From assembly GCA_015844335.1 (NCBI GenBank), contig JADLZL010005845.1, positions 35,123 to 99,122 of the forward strand: DNA of 64,000 nt, read 5' to 3'. This DNA comes from Chrysopogon serrulatus. Its lineage: Eukaryota > Streptophyta > Magnoliopsida > Poales > Poaceae. Positions 23,598-33,260 of this stretch are shown in pieces. How positions within the stretch are numbered: the stretch's first letter is position 1; each line of letters opens with the position of its first letter. A model generated the notes under the pieces. It did not search any database, was not told the origin of the DNA, and was given only the letters and a program-made list of their open reading frames with translations. Position numbers and translations under genes: made by a program.

Positions 23598-23963
23598 GGC
23601 GTGGTGGCGGATGGGTCTAGCAGGCGCCGCCGCGGGAGAGGAGGGGACAGAGGAAGCCGTGCAAACCCTTCGGCGATCCAAACCGAGGGACGGAACCAGA
23701 TGCAGAGAAGTCGATTCAGAAGCTTTGTTTTCGTCTCCGACACTGACTCCGACTCCGACTCCGACTCCAAGTCGCCTCAGTTTCATAATTCTCAGGCGAT
23801 CCTACGGCGAGTCGAATTGCCGGGCCATAAGTACTCTCTCCATCCTTCTCGATCCCATACAGCATCCATTGCTTTCTCTCCATCCCTTCGGCAGGCCGCG
23901 GCTAAGGTTCACACCGGCGGTAGCGCGAGCCTGTTTGCTTGCTTTGCCTCGGAGGTTCGGATC
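23598..23963. promoter_or_regulatory. Shared head-to-head promoter region, SBP-1 | GTL-2
   Basis: 366 bp separate the former SBP-1 start (minus) from the GTL-2 ATG (plus). The same arrangement occurs between SBP-2 and GTL-4 (406 bp). It contains the GCCGCCGCGGGAGAGGAGGG block common to the SBP 5' flanks and a hexamer repeat at 23743-23770. That it acts bidirectionally is inferred from spacing only. Confidence 0.5.
23743..23770. repeat. (GACTCC)n hexanucleotide microsatellite
   Basis: About four to five ACTCCG units in the GTL-2 5' flank. The equivalent position in GTL-1, -3 and -4 has one or two units (TCCGACTCGACTTCAAG and similar), so it expanded only here. Confidence 0.7.
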
Positions 23964-24851
23964 ATGTTCGCCCGTGCGCCTGCCGTTCGCCCCTTCGCCG
24001 GCGGCGTCCCTCGTCGCGCCGCAACCGGAACTGCCTCTGACGCTAGTGAACGCGCTTCCGGGAAGAAACGTCCGAGCGTCGCGCTCGCGCCCGCACGAGG
24101 CTCGTCGGCTTGCCTCACCAAGATGGCCCATAAACGCAACAGCGTCGTGGCCGCCGCCGGCATGGAGGTCTTGACCGCCGGCGGCAAGACGTCATCCCAG
24201 GAGCTCCTACAGAAGCGCCAGGCGTCCGAGCTCGATGCCTTGCGCGCTAGCCTAAAGAAAGCAGAGCTGATATCTCGGCGTGGGGCATCCATGGGCGGCG
24301 CACCAACTCCAGCTGCCGGCAAGAAAGATCGGTTCTTGGACTCCAAGCAGCGACCGAAGCCAATCGAGGATGGTGAACGCAATGTGCCTTCAGCAAAAAG
24401 GATGAAGATTACAACTCCGGTGGAGCAGAAGCAGAAGCAGATGCCGGCGCCGCGGATGTCGCCAGAAGACAGGAAGCTCAAGGACGAGAAGTTCGCCGAG
24501 GAGCGCAAGGACGAGAAGCTCGCCGAGGAGCGCAAAGACGAGAAGATCGTTCGTGATCAGGATGAAGAGTACGCCGACATCAGTGGTGGCCTGACCGCCA
24601 TCACCCAAACCGGCAACGAGTGTGTTTACCGCCCAGCTCAAGTTCAGAGTGTTGAGGCAAAGAAGGTCCGAGACGTCCAGCGTGCCACGCCCAAGGCTGT
24701 GGACATGCGCGATCTGATCCACAAGGCGAACGTTCGCCGGCAGCTGTTGGAGATGGAGAGGGCGGCGGGACCTGCAGCGTCTCTGCATCGCGAGTATGGC
24801 CGTCCCAGCGTCATGCGGCAGATCGGGCTCGTCCTCAAGGCCGACGCGTAG
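23964..24851 (+). CDS. GTL-2: intronless GTE-like protein with compensated C-terminus
   Basis: 295 residues from the ATG in the shared GGATCATGTTC context. Same order as GTL-1: NSVVAAAGME, ELLQKRQASELDALRA, KKAELISRRG, KRMKITT, then MSPEDRKLKDEKFAEERK with two to three KDEK units, DEEYADISGG, VDMRDLIHKANVRR and the intact end REYGRPSVMRQIGLVLKADA. Relative to GTL-4, 26 bp are missing after GCGGCG and one G is missing at GCG(G)AGTATGG. Together these are -27, so the conserved tail is back in frame while the LPDQSIHRRDLQRL segment is lost or recoded. The KKRPSV and KRMKIT stretches could be nuclear localisation signals. GTE/NET relationship is inferred, not shown. Confidence 0.65.
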   Translation: MFARAPAVRPFAGGVPRRAATGTASDASERASGKKRPSVALAPARGSSACLTKMAHKRNSVVAAAGMEVLTAGGKTSSQELLQKRQASELDALRASLKKAELISRRGASMGGAPTPAAGKKDRFLDSKQRPKPIEDGERNVPSAKRMKITTPVEQKQKQMPAPRMSPEDRKLKDEKFAEERKDEKLAEERKDEKIVRDQDEEYADISGGLTAITQTGNECVYRPAQVQSVEAKKVRDVQRATPKAVDMRDLIHKANVRRQLLEMERAAGPAASLHREYGRPSVMRQIGLVLKADA

Positions 24852-25638
24852 GTAGCGCGCAACGAGCAGAAGCAGGAGCACGGCAGCTGTAGGTTGCATT
24901 TTTTTTTTTCGGTGAAAGATCGGCAGCTGTATGTTGGACCTGTCTCTGACTTTTTTTGTGCTGTGTAATGATGCAACGATGAATAGAAAATCTGCTGCAG
25001 TTACTTGTTTCATAACTTAATATATGCTTAGTTTCTTTAGTTGTGGGCAAATTTGGATGCAGCAGTAAGACTGTAAGAGCATAGGGGGATTGCTTTCAAT
25101 TCACTACACTGATGCTAGAATTACAGAAAAAAAAAATCATTTCACACAGAATTATTCAGACCAAGCTTTCAGTAGGCAATCTTGTCAGCTAAACAGACTA
25201 CTGCTAGCCTTGATTCGTATGCCATGAAATGGCTTCGACTATAACTCCCACGTCATGAAGCTACCCCTCTGTGGTCTATTCACAGGTTCAGCCAAATTGG
25301 TGAGCACGCACTTGAGCACGAGTAACCCAAGAAAGTCAATGACAGTGAGGAACGCTCTCCTGTCTGCCCAAACCTGGAATGTTGTATTGCAGGTAGTTAT
25401 GTATAACTGCAGATCGGCTATTCCTGACTACAACAATTGCCTTCCAATGCCATGGAGAACATAGGGCTACAATAGTTGCTTACTGTAGAAGCCGACTGCC
25501 GCAAATTCACAACGAAACATCTCCACAAACACAACATGGAACATAAATAAAACATGCATATTTCACTATTAAAGGTAGATTCATGTTTGAAGTTCGATAC
25601 ATTAATACCAGATCTAAGTAGCTTCTAAATGAACATTC
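24852..25638. other. 3' flank of GTL-2 and unit spacer
   Basis: Colinear with 5841-6730 but without the L1 tail found there. Holds the T-tract/direct-repeat motif near 24900. No gene was seen. Confidence 0.6.
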
Positions 25639-25645
25639 ATGTTTG

Positions 25646-26692
25646 ACCGCCCGGCGACTGGGCGACTTCGGGGGTACCCAGCGCCGCCGCCCGCCTCCCC
25701 CTCGCCCGGCTCCCTCCGGCCGCCGCCCGCCGCCGTAGCCGGTGGCGGTGGCGGGCGCGACGGCAGAGATCCACAAGGAACCCCGTTCGCCCCTCCTCCC
25801 CCCTTCCTCCACCCCCCTTTTCCCCTCTCCCTTTTCTCCTACCATCCCGGCGCGACCTTGGCTTCCCCGGCGACCGGTGGCGCCAGCGGCCGGATCGGGC
25901 CCCAGGGGGGCCCGATCCGCCGTCTCCCGCTGGATCTGGCTTCTCCGCGCGGTTCTCCGGTGTGGTGGGTCCGCGGGCGGCGGCGCCGCGGGCGCCATCC
26001 GCAGATGGAGTTGGGTGAAAACCTCGCCCCTAGCTGTTGTGCAGCAAGCGGGCCAACGGCGGTGGCGCTCACGTCATTACCCTCACAGGGGCGTCGTTGA
26101 TGACTTCATCCCTGCTAGGAGCCGCGGGGATTCGCCGTCCTAGTTGGGTGGCTTGCTCGTGGGGCGACTACGGCGGGGTGTAAACCCCGCTCGGCACGCT
26201 TTCGGGCCGGCGGCAATGGCGTGTTTGCGTCATCCCCCTTCTCGAAGGTGCCGCCGAAGCTTCGTTCGTCTCGGCAGGCCATGGCCGTGTTCCCTTTCGT
26301 CGGTGCGGATCCAGGTGCTCAAGTCGGAGGTGGTGCTCAAAGGCGTAACAGCTCGGTGTTTGGTGCTTGTGCACCAAATGCTTCGTGTTGTTGCCATAGA
26401 AGAAACGTCCATCTTCAACGGTGCTCGGTGTCTATCGTTTCATTACCTTTTTAGGTCGACATGTTGGCGGCTTCATGTTGACGGTGGCGATCTTACTCTA
26501 GTGGAGTTTTTATTCTAGGAGTTGATTTCACGGTGCAACTGAGAAGTCGAGTAGGACTACATGAGCTCCTTGATGAGGATGTATTTTCTTCTGTCTTTTT
26601 CTTTCTTTTATTTTTGTAGTATTGTAATCTTTAGGCCTGATTCTGCCTATGGGCAGATGAAGCCGGATAGTTTCTATCCATTATCTAAAAAA
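25646..26692 (+). mobile_element. Non-autonomous non-LTR retroelement, 1.05 kb
   Basis: Foreign to the spacer: the paralogous copies read directly from GAACATTCA into GGCAGTAGAGG. It is flanked by ATGTTTG at 25639-25645 and 26693-26699. The 5' half is very GC-rich. The 3' half is T-rich and ends GAAGCCGGATAGTTTCTATC-CATTATCT-AAAAAAA, an L1-like 3' end with poly(A). I find no endonuclease, reverse transcriptase or zinc-binding signature. The GC-rich open frames carry no known motif. It is likely an internally deleted or parasitic partner of a LINE. Confidence 0.7.
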
Positions 26693-26699
26693 ATGTTTG

Positions 26700-27469
26700 C
26701 AGTAGAGGGAAAAGGCAGTTCACGCTTTAGTGTTCCGTGAGGTCAGTCCCGCAATCCTTGCTGCAAGCTCTGAGCAAACATACATGCCTCAAGCAATACC
26801 CAAACATTTTCAAGAAGGGAAACGATGTTTAATTAATGTATTATTATTTACAATTTGAGCAACAGGGTACTTTGCTCTTTAATCTCTTGATCTGTATTCT
26901 TGAGTTTTTCTTCACACTAAAACTTTACTTGAGACTTGCTCTTTGCACCTTCTGAAGACTCTATCAATAAAAATACCAAGTAAGAAATGGTGTTGCAGTA
27001 ATCATCAGATAAATATTTAGGAAGGTTAACACAAAGTCCAAAGGGGAAAAAGGTTGCCTAGCTAAACACAAGTGGAAATAACATCAAGCGCCACACTGAA
27101 ATGGTACGACAGAGACAATAGAAAGCAATGGAATTCCCTAGGTAGTGGGTCAACCTAAGACTATGGGTACCCAATTTAGAATTCTAGGACAACAAATAGC
27201 CATATTATTGTGAAAAAAAAAAAAAAAAAGTATCACATGGTCACATCCCTGATCAAATAATATTGGGAATTGAAAAGATTGACAGCAAGCTAATAGACCT
27301 GACACAGATGCATGAGAGGCAAATGAAACCAACTTTCCACAGAAATGCTGACTAAAATTTATTGCAGACATTAAATCATACAAATAGTTTCACTATGAAA
27401 TTAGATGGGCAACTTTCTACAGAAATGCTGACTAAAGCTATACTATAGTACTGACGTAGAGACAGCTCT
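26700..27469. other. SBP-like spacer and intron remnants
   Basis: Colinear with the SBP 3' flank and the start of intron 2 (compare 35030-35800), but the exon-4 block is missing. CAAACATA joins directly to CATGCCTCAAGCAATACC. Confidence 0.6.
26870..26961 (-). pseudogene. SBP fragment: lone exon 3 copy
   Basis: The minus strand matches SBP-3 exon 3 (SSEAAKSKSQVKF, KKNSRI-I-R). The neighbouring exon 4 is cleanly deleted, and exons 1 and 2 are absent before the GDSL fragment at 28108. It is a relic of a fourth SBP copy. Confidence 0.75.
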
Positions 27470-28050
27470 CAATTTCACGAATAACTCCCCATTCTTCTAG
27501 ACATTTGCGTCACAGTATGAAGCACTATCAAAAGAAACAAGCCTCACAATCAGCACCCTAAAGTTTATTGTCTTTACAACAAGAAAGTCCCTGGAGGGAG
27601 CTGCTGTACACGACGCACATAACAGCGGGCTGCGCGGCACTTGGTGGCTTTGCCGGCCGGTGGGGTCCTCGCCGGCGGCCGTGGAACGGCCGGGGGTCTA
27701 GTATTAGCGTGTGCGCATTCTAGGTAGGTGACGGAGAGGCGTGCAGAGCACCGTGGCATGGTTAGCCATGGTGGCGGCCATGTGGCCAAGCAGTTCGCCG
27801 CGGTTGCGCAGCCGTTCCGGCGAACCGGGGATAATACGATCAAAAGAGAAGGGTGGGTGACCAATTGTGGCTTACATCGGACACTTCTATGGTGTCATTT
27901 GGGGTGGAAGAAGTCCGAGGTGTGCTGGCCACGTGCGAGCTGACAAGCGTCGGTGTTCCGGCGTTGGCACCGCCGCGTCACGTCATCTCCGCTGGGGTCC
28001 CTGGCCAAAACAAGGCGAGCATAGGCACCGGGACATCAAGATAAGCTAAC
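27470..28050 (-). repeat. Duplicated segment of unknown nature, copy 2 (paired with 3985-4460)
   Basis: Same segment as 3985-4460, here longer and again next to a GDSL 5' fragment. The minus-strand frame (96 residues, 27574-27864) ends TPPAGKATKCRAARCYVRR and is preserved between the copies, with mostly synonymous-looking and a few replacement changes. I do not recognise it. An additional ~100 bp (27850-27950) is absent from copy 1. Confidence 0.5.
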
Positions 28051-28107
28051 CTGTACAAGGAATTGAACTAAAACGAAGGATCGAGACTCACCCCAAAAAG
28101 CTATGGT

Positions 28108-28296
28108 TTAAGCAGGTTCCGTGGTGTGCTGCAGCATGCCGGTGGCGCCTCCGCGGAGCAGGTTCCCGGTGTCCGACAGGGAGTCGCCGAAGTTGTGTAT
28201 GGCAGTGATGCCTTCCGGCACCGCCTTCTCTTTCGCTGCCTGTTGCGGCGGGCTAACGACGACGAGCAGCAGAGCCATAGTCGCCATGCAACGCAC
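28108..28296 (-). pseudogene. GDSL-psi2: 5' fragment of a GDSL lipase
   Basis: The open minus-strand frame starts MRCMATMALLLVVV, a short signal-peptide-like start, then EGITAIHNFGDSLSDTGNLL with the catalytic Ser, GATGMLQHTT, and stops after EPA. The 5' flank (TTGCAGTGCGTTGCATGGCGAC) also matches that of GDSL-1 at 37848-37868. Only 62 residues remain of about 400, and the rest has been replaced by the unknown segment at 27470-28050. Unlike GDSL-1, the signal peptide and catalytic block are in one frame here. Confidence 0.8.
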
Positions 28297-28789
28297 TGCA
28301 AGTGGTTCGTTGCTTCGATGTCGAGAAGAAGCTGCAGCACAGCTGGTGCGTTTTTGTTGAGCGCGCCTAGAGACGATCGATCGCAGCCTTTCGGAGTCAA
28401 TTCAGGTGCAGAGCAGTCAATTCCGGTGCTTATTTTTCGTCTCCGACACCAAGATGCTTTAAGTTTCCTATATAATTCTTCAGCCGTTCGGCGATATAAC
28501 AAGTCCGACTCGAATTGCCGGCGATCCAAGTGTCCCAAGCACTTAATACCGGTGATCCGACTGAGAGACGGGGCCGCAGTCGATTCAGAAGCTTCTTTTT
28601 CGTCTCCTATTCGACTCAAGTTGCTTCAGTTTTCATAATTTTCCGGCAATCCTATGATGACTCGAATTGCGAGGCCTTAAGTATCCTCTCCATCCTTCTC
28701 GGTCCAGTCCAACATACATCCAGCCACAGCTAAGATTCCCCACCGGCTAGCTAGCGCCTGCATCCCGGTTGCTTGCTTTCCGGCGGATC

Positions 28790-29554
28790 ATGTTCGCCCC
28801 TGTGCCTGCCGCTCGCCCCTGCGCCGGCGGCGTCCGTCGTCGCGCCGCAACCAGAACTGCCTCTGACGCCAGTGAATGCGCTTCCGGGAAGAAACGTCCG
28901 AGTGTCGCGACCGCACGAGGCTCGTCGGCTGGCCTCACCAAGATGGCCCGTAACCGCAACAGCGTCGTGACCGCCGCCGGCATGGAGGTCTTGACCGTCG
29001 GCGGCGAGGCGTCATCCCATGATGGTGGACGCAATGCGCCTTCAGCAAAGAGGATGAAGATTTCAACTCCGATGGAGCAGAAGCAGAAGCACATACCGGC
29101 GCCGCGGATGTCGCAAGAAGACGGGAATCAGCTTGCTGGTCGTCTGAAGACGAAGCTGGACAAGTTCACCGAGGAGCGCAAGGACGAGAAGCTCACCGAG
29201 GAGCGCAAAGACGAGAAGCTCGTTCGGAACCAGGACGAAGAGTACGCCGACATCAGTGGTGGCCTGCTCGCCATCATCAAAATCGGCAACGAGTGTGTTT
29301 ACCGCCCAGCTCAAGTTCAGAGTGGTGAGGCAAAGAAGGTCCAAGACGTCCTGCGTGCCATGCCCAAGGCTGTTGACATGCGCGATCTGATCTACAAGGC
29401 GAACGTTCGCCGGCAGCAGTTGGAGATGGAGAGGGCGGCGCTTCCCGACCAGAGCATCCACCGGCGGGACCTGCAGCGTCTCTGCGTCGCGAGTATGGTC
29501 GTCCCAGCGTCATGCGGCAGATCGGGCTCGTCCTCACGGCCGACGCGTAGGTAG
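28790..29554 (+). CDS. GTL-3: intronless GTE-like protein, frameshifted C-terminus
   Basis: 254 residues from the shared-context ATG. It lacks the middle ELLQK-to-KPIED segment: after SS-HDGGRNAPSAKRMKIST about 145 bp present in GTL-1, -2 and -4 are gone. It uniquely keeps MSQEDGNQLAGRLKTKLDKF, which looks like the start of a NET-type domain, followed by two KDEK units, DEEYADISGG and VDMRDLIYKANVRRQQLEME. It shares the one-base deletion at GCG(G)AGTATGG with GTL-2 but not the compensating 26-bp loss, so the tail reads ASMVVPASC- to RPTRR instead of EYGRPSVMRQIGLVLKADA. Probably a decaying copy. Confidence 0.55.
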   Translation: MFAPVPAARPCAGGVRRRAATRTASDASECASGKKRPSVATARGSSAGLTKMARNRNSVVTAAGMEVLTVGGEASSHDGGRNAPSAKRMKISTPMEQKQKHIPAPRMSQEDGNQLAGRLKTKLDKFTEERKDEKLTEERKDEKLVRNQDEEYADISGGLLAIIKIGNECVYRPAQVQSGEAKKVQDVLRAMPKAVDMRDLIYKANVRRQQLEMERAALPDQSIHRRDLQRLCVASMVVPASCGRSGSSSRPTRR

Positions 29555-30520
29555 CGCGCTGCGAGCAGAAGGAGCGGGATTACATTTTTTTTGAAAGATT
29601 GGCAGCTGTAGGCTGTAGAACATAGAGAGTCGTGTGCTCGGTAGTTATATTGGACCTGTCTCAGATGTGTTTTTGCATCGTGTAAATGGTGTAACGATAA
29701 ATAGAAAACCTTGCAATTATGCTTAAGTATATACTGAGCATGGCAGTTATACTTGTTTCATAACTGAGCATGTATAGTTTCCTTGTTAGTTTTGGCAAAT
29801 TTGTATGCATCAGTAAGAATGTAAGAGAACAGGGGGATTGCTTGCAATTCACTATAAACTGATACTTGAATTGCAGGGGAAAAAATCGCTTTATACGGAA
29901 TTATTCAGACCAAAATTCATAGCCACATAGGATTCACTTTGCAATCTTATCAGCTAAACATACTACTGACATGGAACGAACCACAGCAGCCAGCAAGCTT
30001 CCATCATGATTCATGAGAAAGTCTTGCTTCATCTGCTATAAAACGCAATCTATGAAGCTCCCCTCTGTGTTCTATTAACAAATTCAGCCAAAAAGAACAG
30101 TACGCACTTGAGCAAGTAACAGAAGAATGTAGGACAGCGAGAGTCGCTCCCTTCTTCCAAAACTGGAATACTGTATAACAGGCAATTAGATCAGCTATGC
30201 CTGACTGCAACAATTGCTGTCCGATGTTAGGGAGGATATTGCTACGATAGTTGCTTACTGTAGAAGCTGACCGCCACACATTCACAACGAACAAAATATG
30301 GACATGAATAAAACGCTGCCTAAGTAGATTCTGTTTGAAGTTTGATACACTAACAACAGACCTAAGTAGCTTCTAATGAACATTTCAGGCAGTAGAGGCA
30401 AAAGGCAGTTCAAGTTCCAGTGTTCCGTGACCGTGAGGTCAGTCCCCGCAATCCTTGCTGCAAGCTCTGAGAAAACATACAAAGCCTCTTATCAAAACTC
30501 GAGTGATTCAGTCTCGTCCG
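29555..30520. other. 3' flank of GTL-3 and unit spacer
   Basis: Colinear with the spacers after GTL-1, -2 and -4. No gene or element was recognised. Confidence 0.6.
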
Positions 30521-32854
30521 TCACTCTGTCATGGCGTCAACTTTCTCCTTTGCAGGTTGTTTTGCATTTTTGGCTTTCTTCCTGCCTGCAGAGTGAATCA
30601 CCATGATTACATGCCCCAAGCAATACTATCATTTCCAAGAAGGAAATGATGTTACTATTTACGATTTGAACAACAGAAGGGTACATTTTCCCTTATCTCT
30701 TGATTGGTATTCTTGAGTTTTTCTTCACACTGAACTTCACTTGAAACTTGCTCTTTGCAGCTTCTGAAGACTGTCAATAAAAAATACAAAAGTAAGAAAT
30801 TGTGTTGGAGTTATCATCAGGTAAATAATTAGGAAGTTAACACAGGGTCCAGAGGGAAAAAAAAAAAGTTGCCTAGCTAAATACAAGTGGAAATAACATC
30901 AAGCAGCATACTGAAATAATACGAAAGAAACAATAGAAAGCAATGGAATTCCCTAGGTAGGTGCATCTAAGACTATGGGTTACCCAAGTTAGAAGTCCAG
31001 GGCACAATTGGTCTTAGTATAGAATAGCTGCATTTTAAAAATAAAAAAAATAAAAAAAGTACCACATGGTCACATGCCTGACCAAACTGTGTTGGGAACT
31101 TGAAAATATTGTGCTAATAGATCTGAGTACCTGACACAAATGAGAGGCAAATAAAACTAATTTCTACAAAAATACAGAGTAGAATTTATTCCGGACATTA
31201 AATTGTACAAATAGTTTCACTATAAAATTAGATGGGCAGCTCTTCACCATAGTTCATATTAAGCATGCCTCTGATGATTATAACTCTGCCAATTAAAATA
31301 GATATACATAAAAGTCCCACATTTCCTGAAATCAAGAAGCTCTAAATGCATCATCTCCCTTCTCTTTTCTTGGAGAAGATCAAATAGTTCAACCATAAGT
31401 TTTAAATTTGTCTGCATGATGGTGCAAGGCATTCAAAAGTTTCAGCTATAAAACTTACTACAATAGGTACCAGTACATATATTAGCATGGATAGACATAT
31501 TTTTCACCACACCTTTGTGGTCAATAGTAGTCAACAATTTAGCTTCTCTTTACTTGATTAGCCTGCCTACAGATAACGCATCATCCAGATAACGCATCAT
31601 CAAAAGGTGTTTATAAAAGGATAGGGTAGTTGGTGGCTTGAAATATATTTCAACACAATAAACAGGAAAGCTTTGCTTGGTACAGTATGGGTTTACAGAT
31701 ACTCTCTGTTATAATTTTTTACCGACTCTCTGTTATAATGTGAATAAAAGTTACAAACATAAAGGTCAACTTTCCATATAGGGGAGCAAATCTGGAGTAC
31801 TCTGAGCACAACATAGTAAAACACCTTACTTTCCTGGTGTGAAACTATATTAAACAGAAATCTATGTTTCCCATCCTTTTATCTACTAGAAGGACAAGCT
31901 TAACATAAACAGGAGGGGCTAACACCCTGAAGAACAGTCCTGTAGTCTCAATTCCAACTAAATAGTGCTTGCAACCAGTGCTACATTTATATTAACATTA
32001 AATCAGGTACTGCTGCTGATATAACCAGTATTATGTTGCAACAGCTTCGGAAAGATTGCAGGGCATCAGAGTTATTGGTGACTTGGTGAAGCTGCGAGCC
32101 TGTGATCTTATAAGACAAGCATCACAGTTTTCATATGACCCGAAATCACAACTCATTTCCAAATGTCACAATGAAACATCAACAAGCATAAGAGAATGGA
32201 AAATGTCAACAACAAAATCAACTTTTTGTCATGATCAAGGATGAAATAGCCAGTAATATGAGTATCTAATTTGCTCACCAAATGTATGGTCAAGTTTACA
32301 CACAGACAGAAACATAATGGAACGAGCTCATCACATTCAGTTATCCCTCAAGTGTAACTTTCAATTGAAACGGGACTGCTACAAATCTTTACAGAGCCAC
32401 TAATTATCCTACCAACACATGAACCACAATCTTAAGCTGTTGCAAAATTACAACTAATCGTCCAAATAGGCGGTCTGGGTCAATCCTTTCAGAACACCAC
32501 TACACCGAATTCCCCAAAAACCGATTGGCCCTAGAATCGCACCTTCAGCTGAGACCATGTCGGCATCCCCCATGTTGTTCTCCAGCGCCTTAGTCATTGC
32601 AGCCTCTTTCTGCCCCTGCACAGAAATGACCCACCAAAAAAACATCAGAGAGGCCAAACCATCGCACCAAAAACGTCCCAGCTAAGAAAGCCACCAAATT
32701 TACCCGGTTTTAGCGGCGCTCGAGCTTGCGCTTCCGCTTGCCGGTCATGGTCTGGGCGCGGTCCGCTGCTTGAGCTTGCCGGTGCCGGGCTCCCCATGCG
32801 CGGCGCTCTTTTCCACTGGCGCTTGTTCTCCTGCACCACGTTGAACTTGGCCAT
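30521..32854 (-). pseudogene. SBP-2: frame-damaged copy of the short basic protein gene
   Basis: Four exons as in SBP-3: 32704-32854, 32543-32615, about 30690-30770, and 30521-30585. The start codon, exon 2 (EAAMTKALENNMGDADMVSAE) and exon 4 (RKKAKNAKQPAKEKVDAMTE, stop) are intact. Exon 1 has lost about 10 bp after QWK, which shifts the rest of the exon. Exon 3 has lost two bases at its start, and in the original frame a TAA follows KKNSRIPIKR. Without both defects it would match SBP-3. A transcript may exist, but the conserved protein cannot be made. Confidence 0.75.
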
Positions 32855-33260
32855 GGCGTGGCGGCGGATGGGTCTAGCAGGCGCCGCCGCGGGAGAGGAG
32901 GGGGGAGAGGAAGCCGAGCAAAGTAGCAACCTTCGGCTATCCAACGTGTTCGACTCGAAATGCCGGCGATCCAACGTGTCGCGAGCATTTAATACCTGTG
33001 AACCGAACGAGAGACGGAACCAGAGAAGAGCTTCTTTCTTCGTCTCCGACTCTGACTCAAGTTGCCTTAATTTTCTTCTCCGGCGATCCTGAGTTCGACT
33101 CGAATTGCCGGGCCATAAGTACCCTCCAATCCTCCATCCTTCTCGATCCCATCCAACCCCATCCATCCATTGCTTTCTCTCTGCCCCTTTCGGCAGGCCG
33201 CGGCTAACGTTCGCACCGGCGGTAGCACCTAGAGCCCGTTTGCTAGCTTTTCGGCGGATC
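32855..33260. promoter_or_regulatory. Shared head-to-head promoter region, SBP-2 | GTL-4
   Basis: 406 bp between divergent starts, homologous to 23598-23963 (TCTAGCAGGCGCCGCCGCGG near the SBP side, CCGGGCCATAAGTAC-CTC near the GTL side). Bidirectional activity is inferred from spacing. Confidence 0.5.

Noticed and set aside
23316..23963. Upstream in-frame extension of GTL-2 by about 215 residues
   Set aside because: The extension runs through the SBP-1 exon 1 antisense and the microsatellite; the ATG at 23964 is in the context shared by all four copies.
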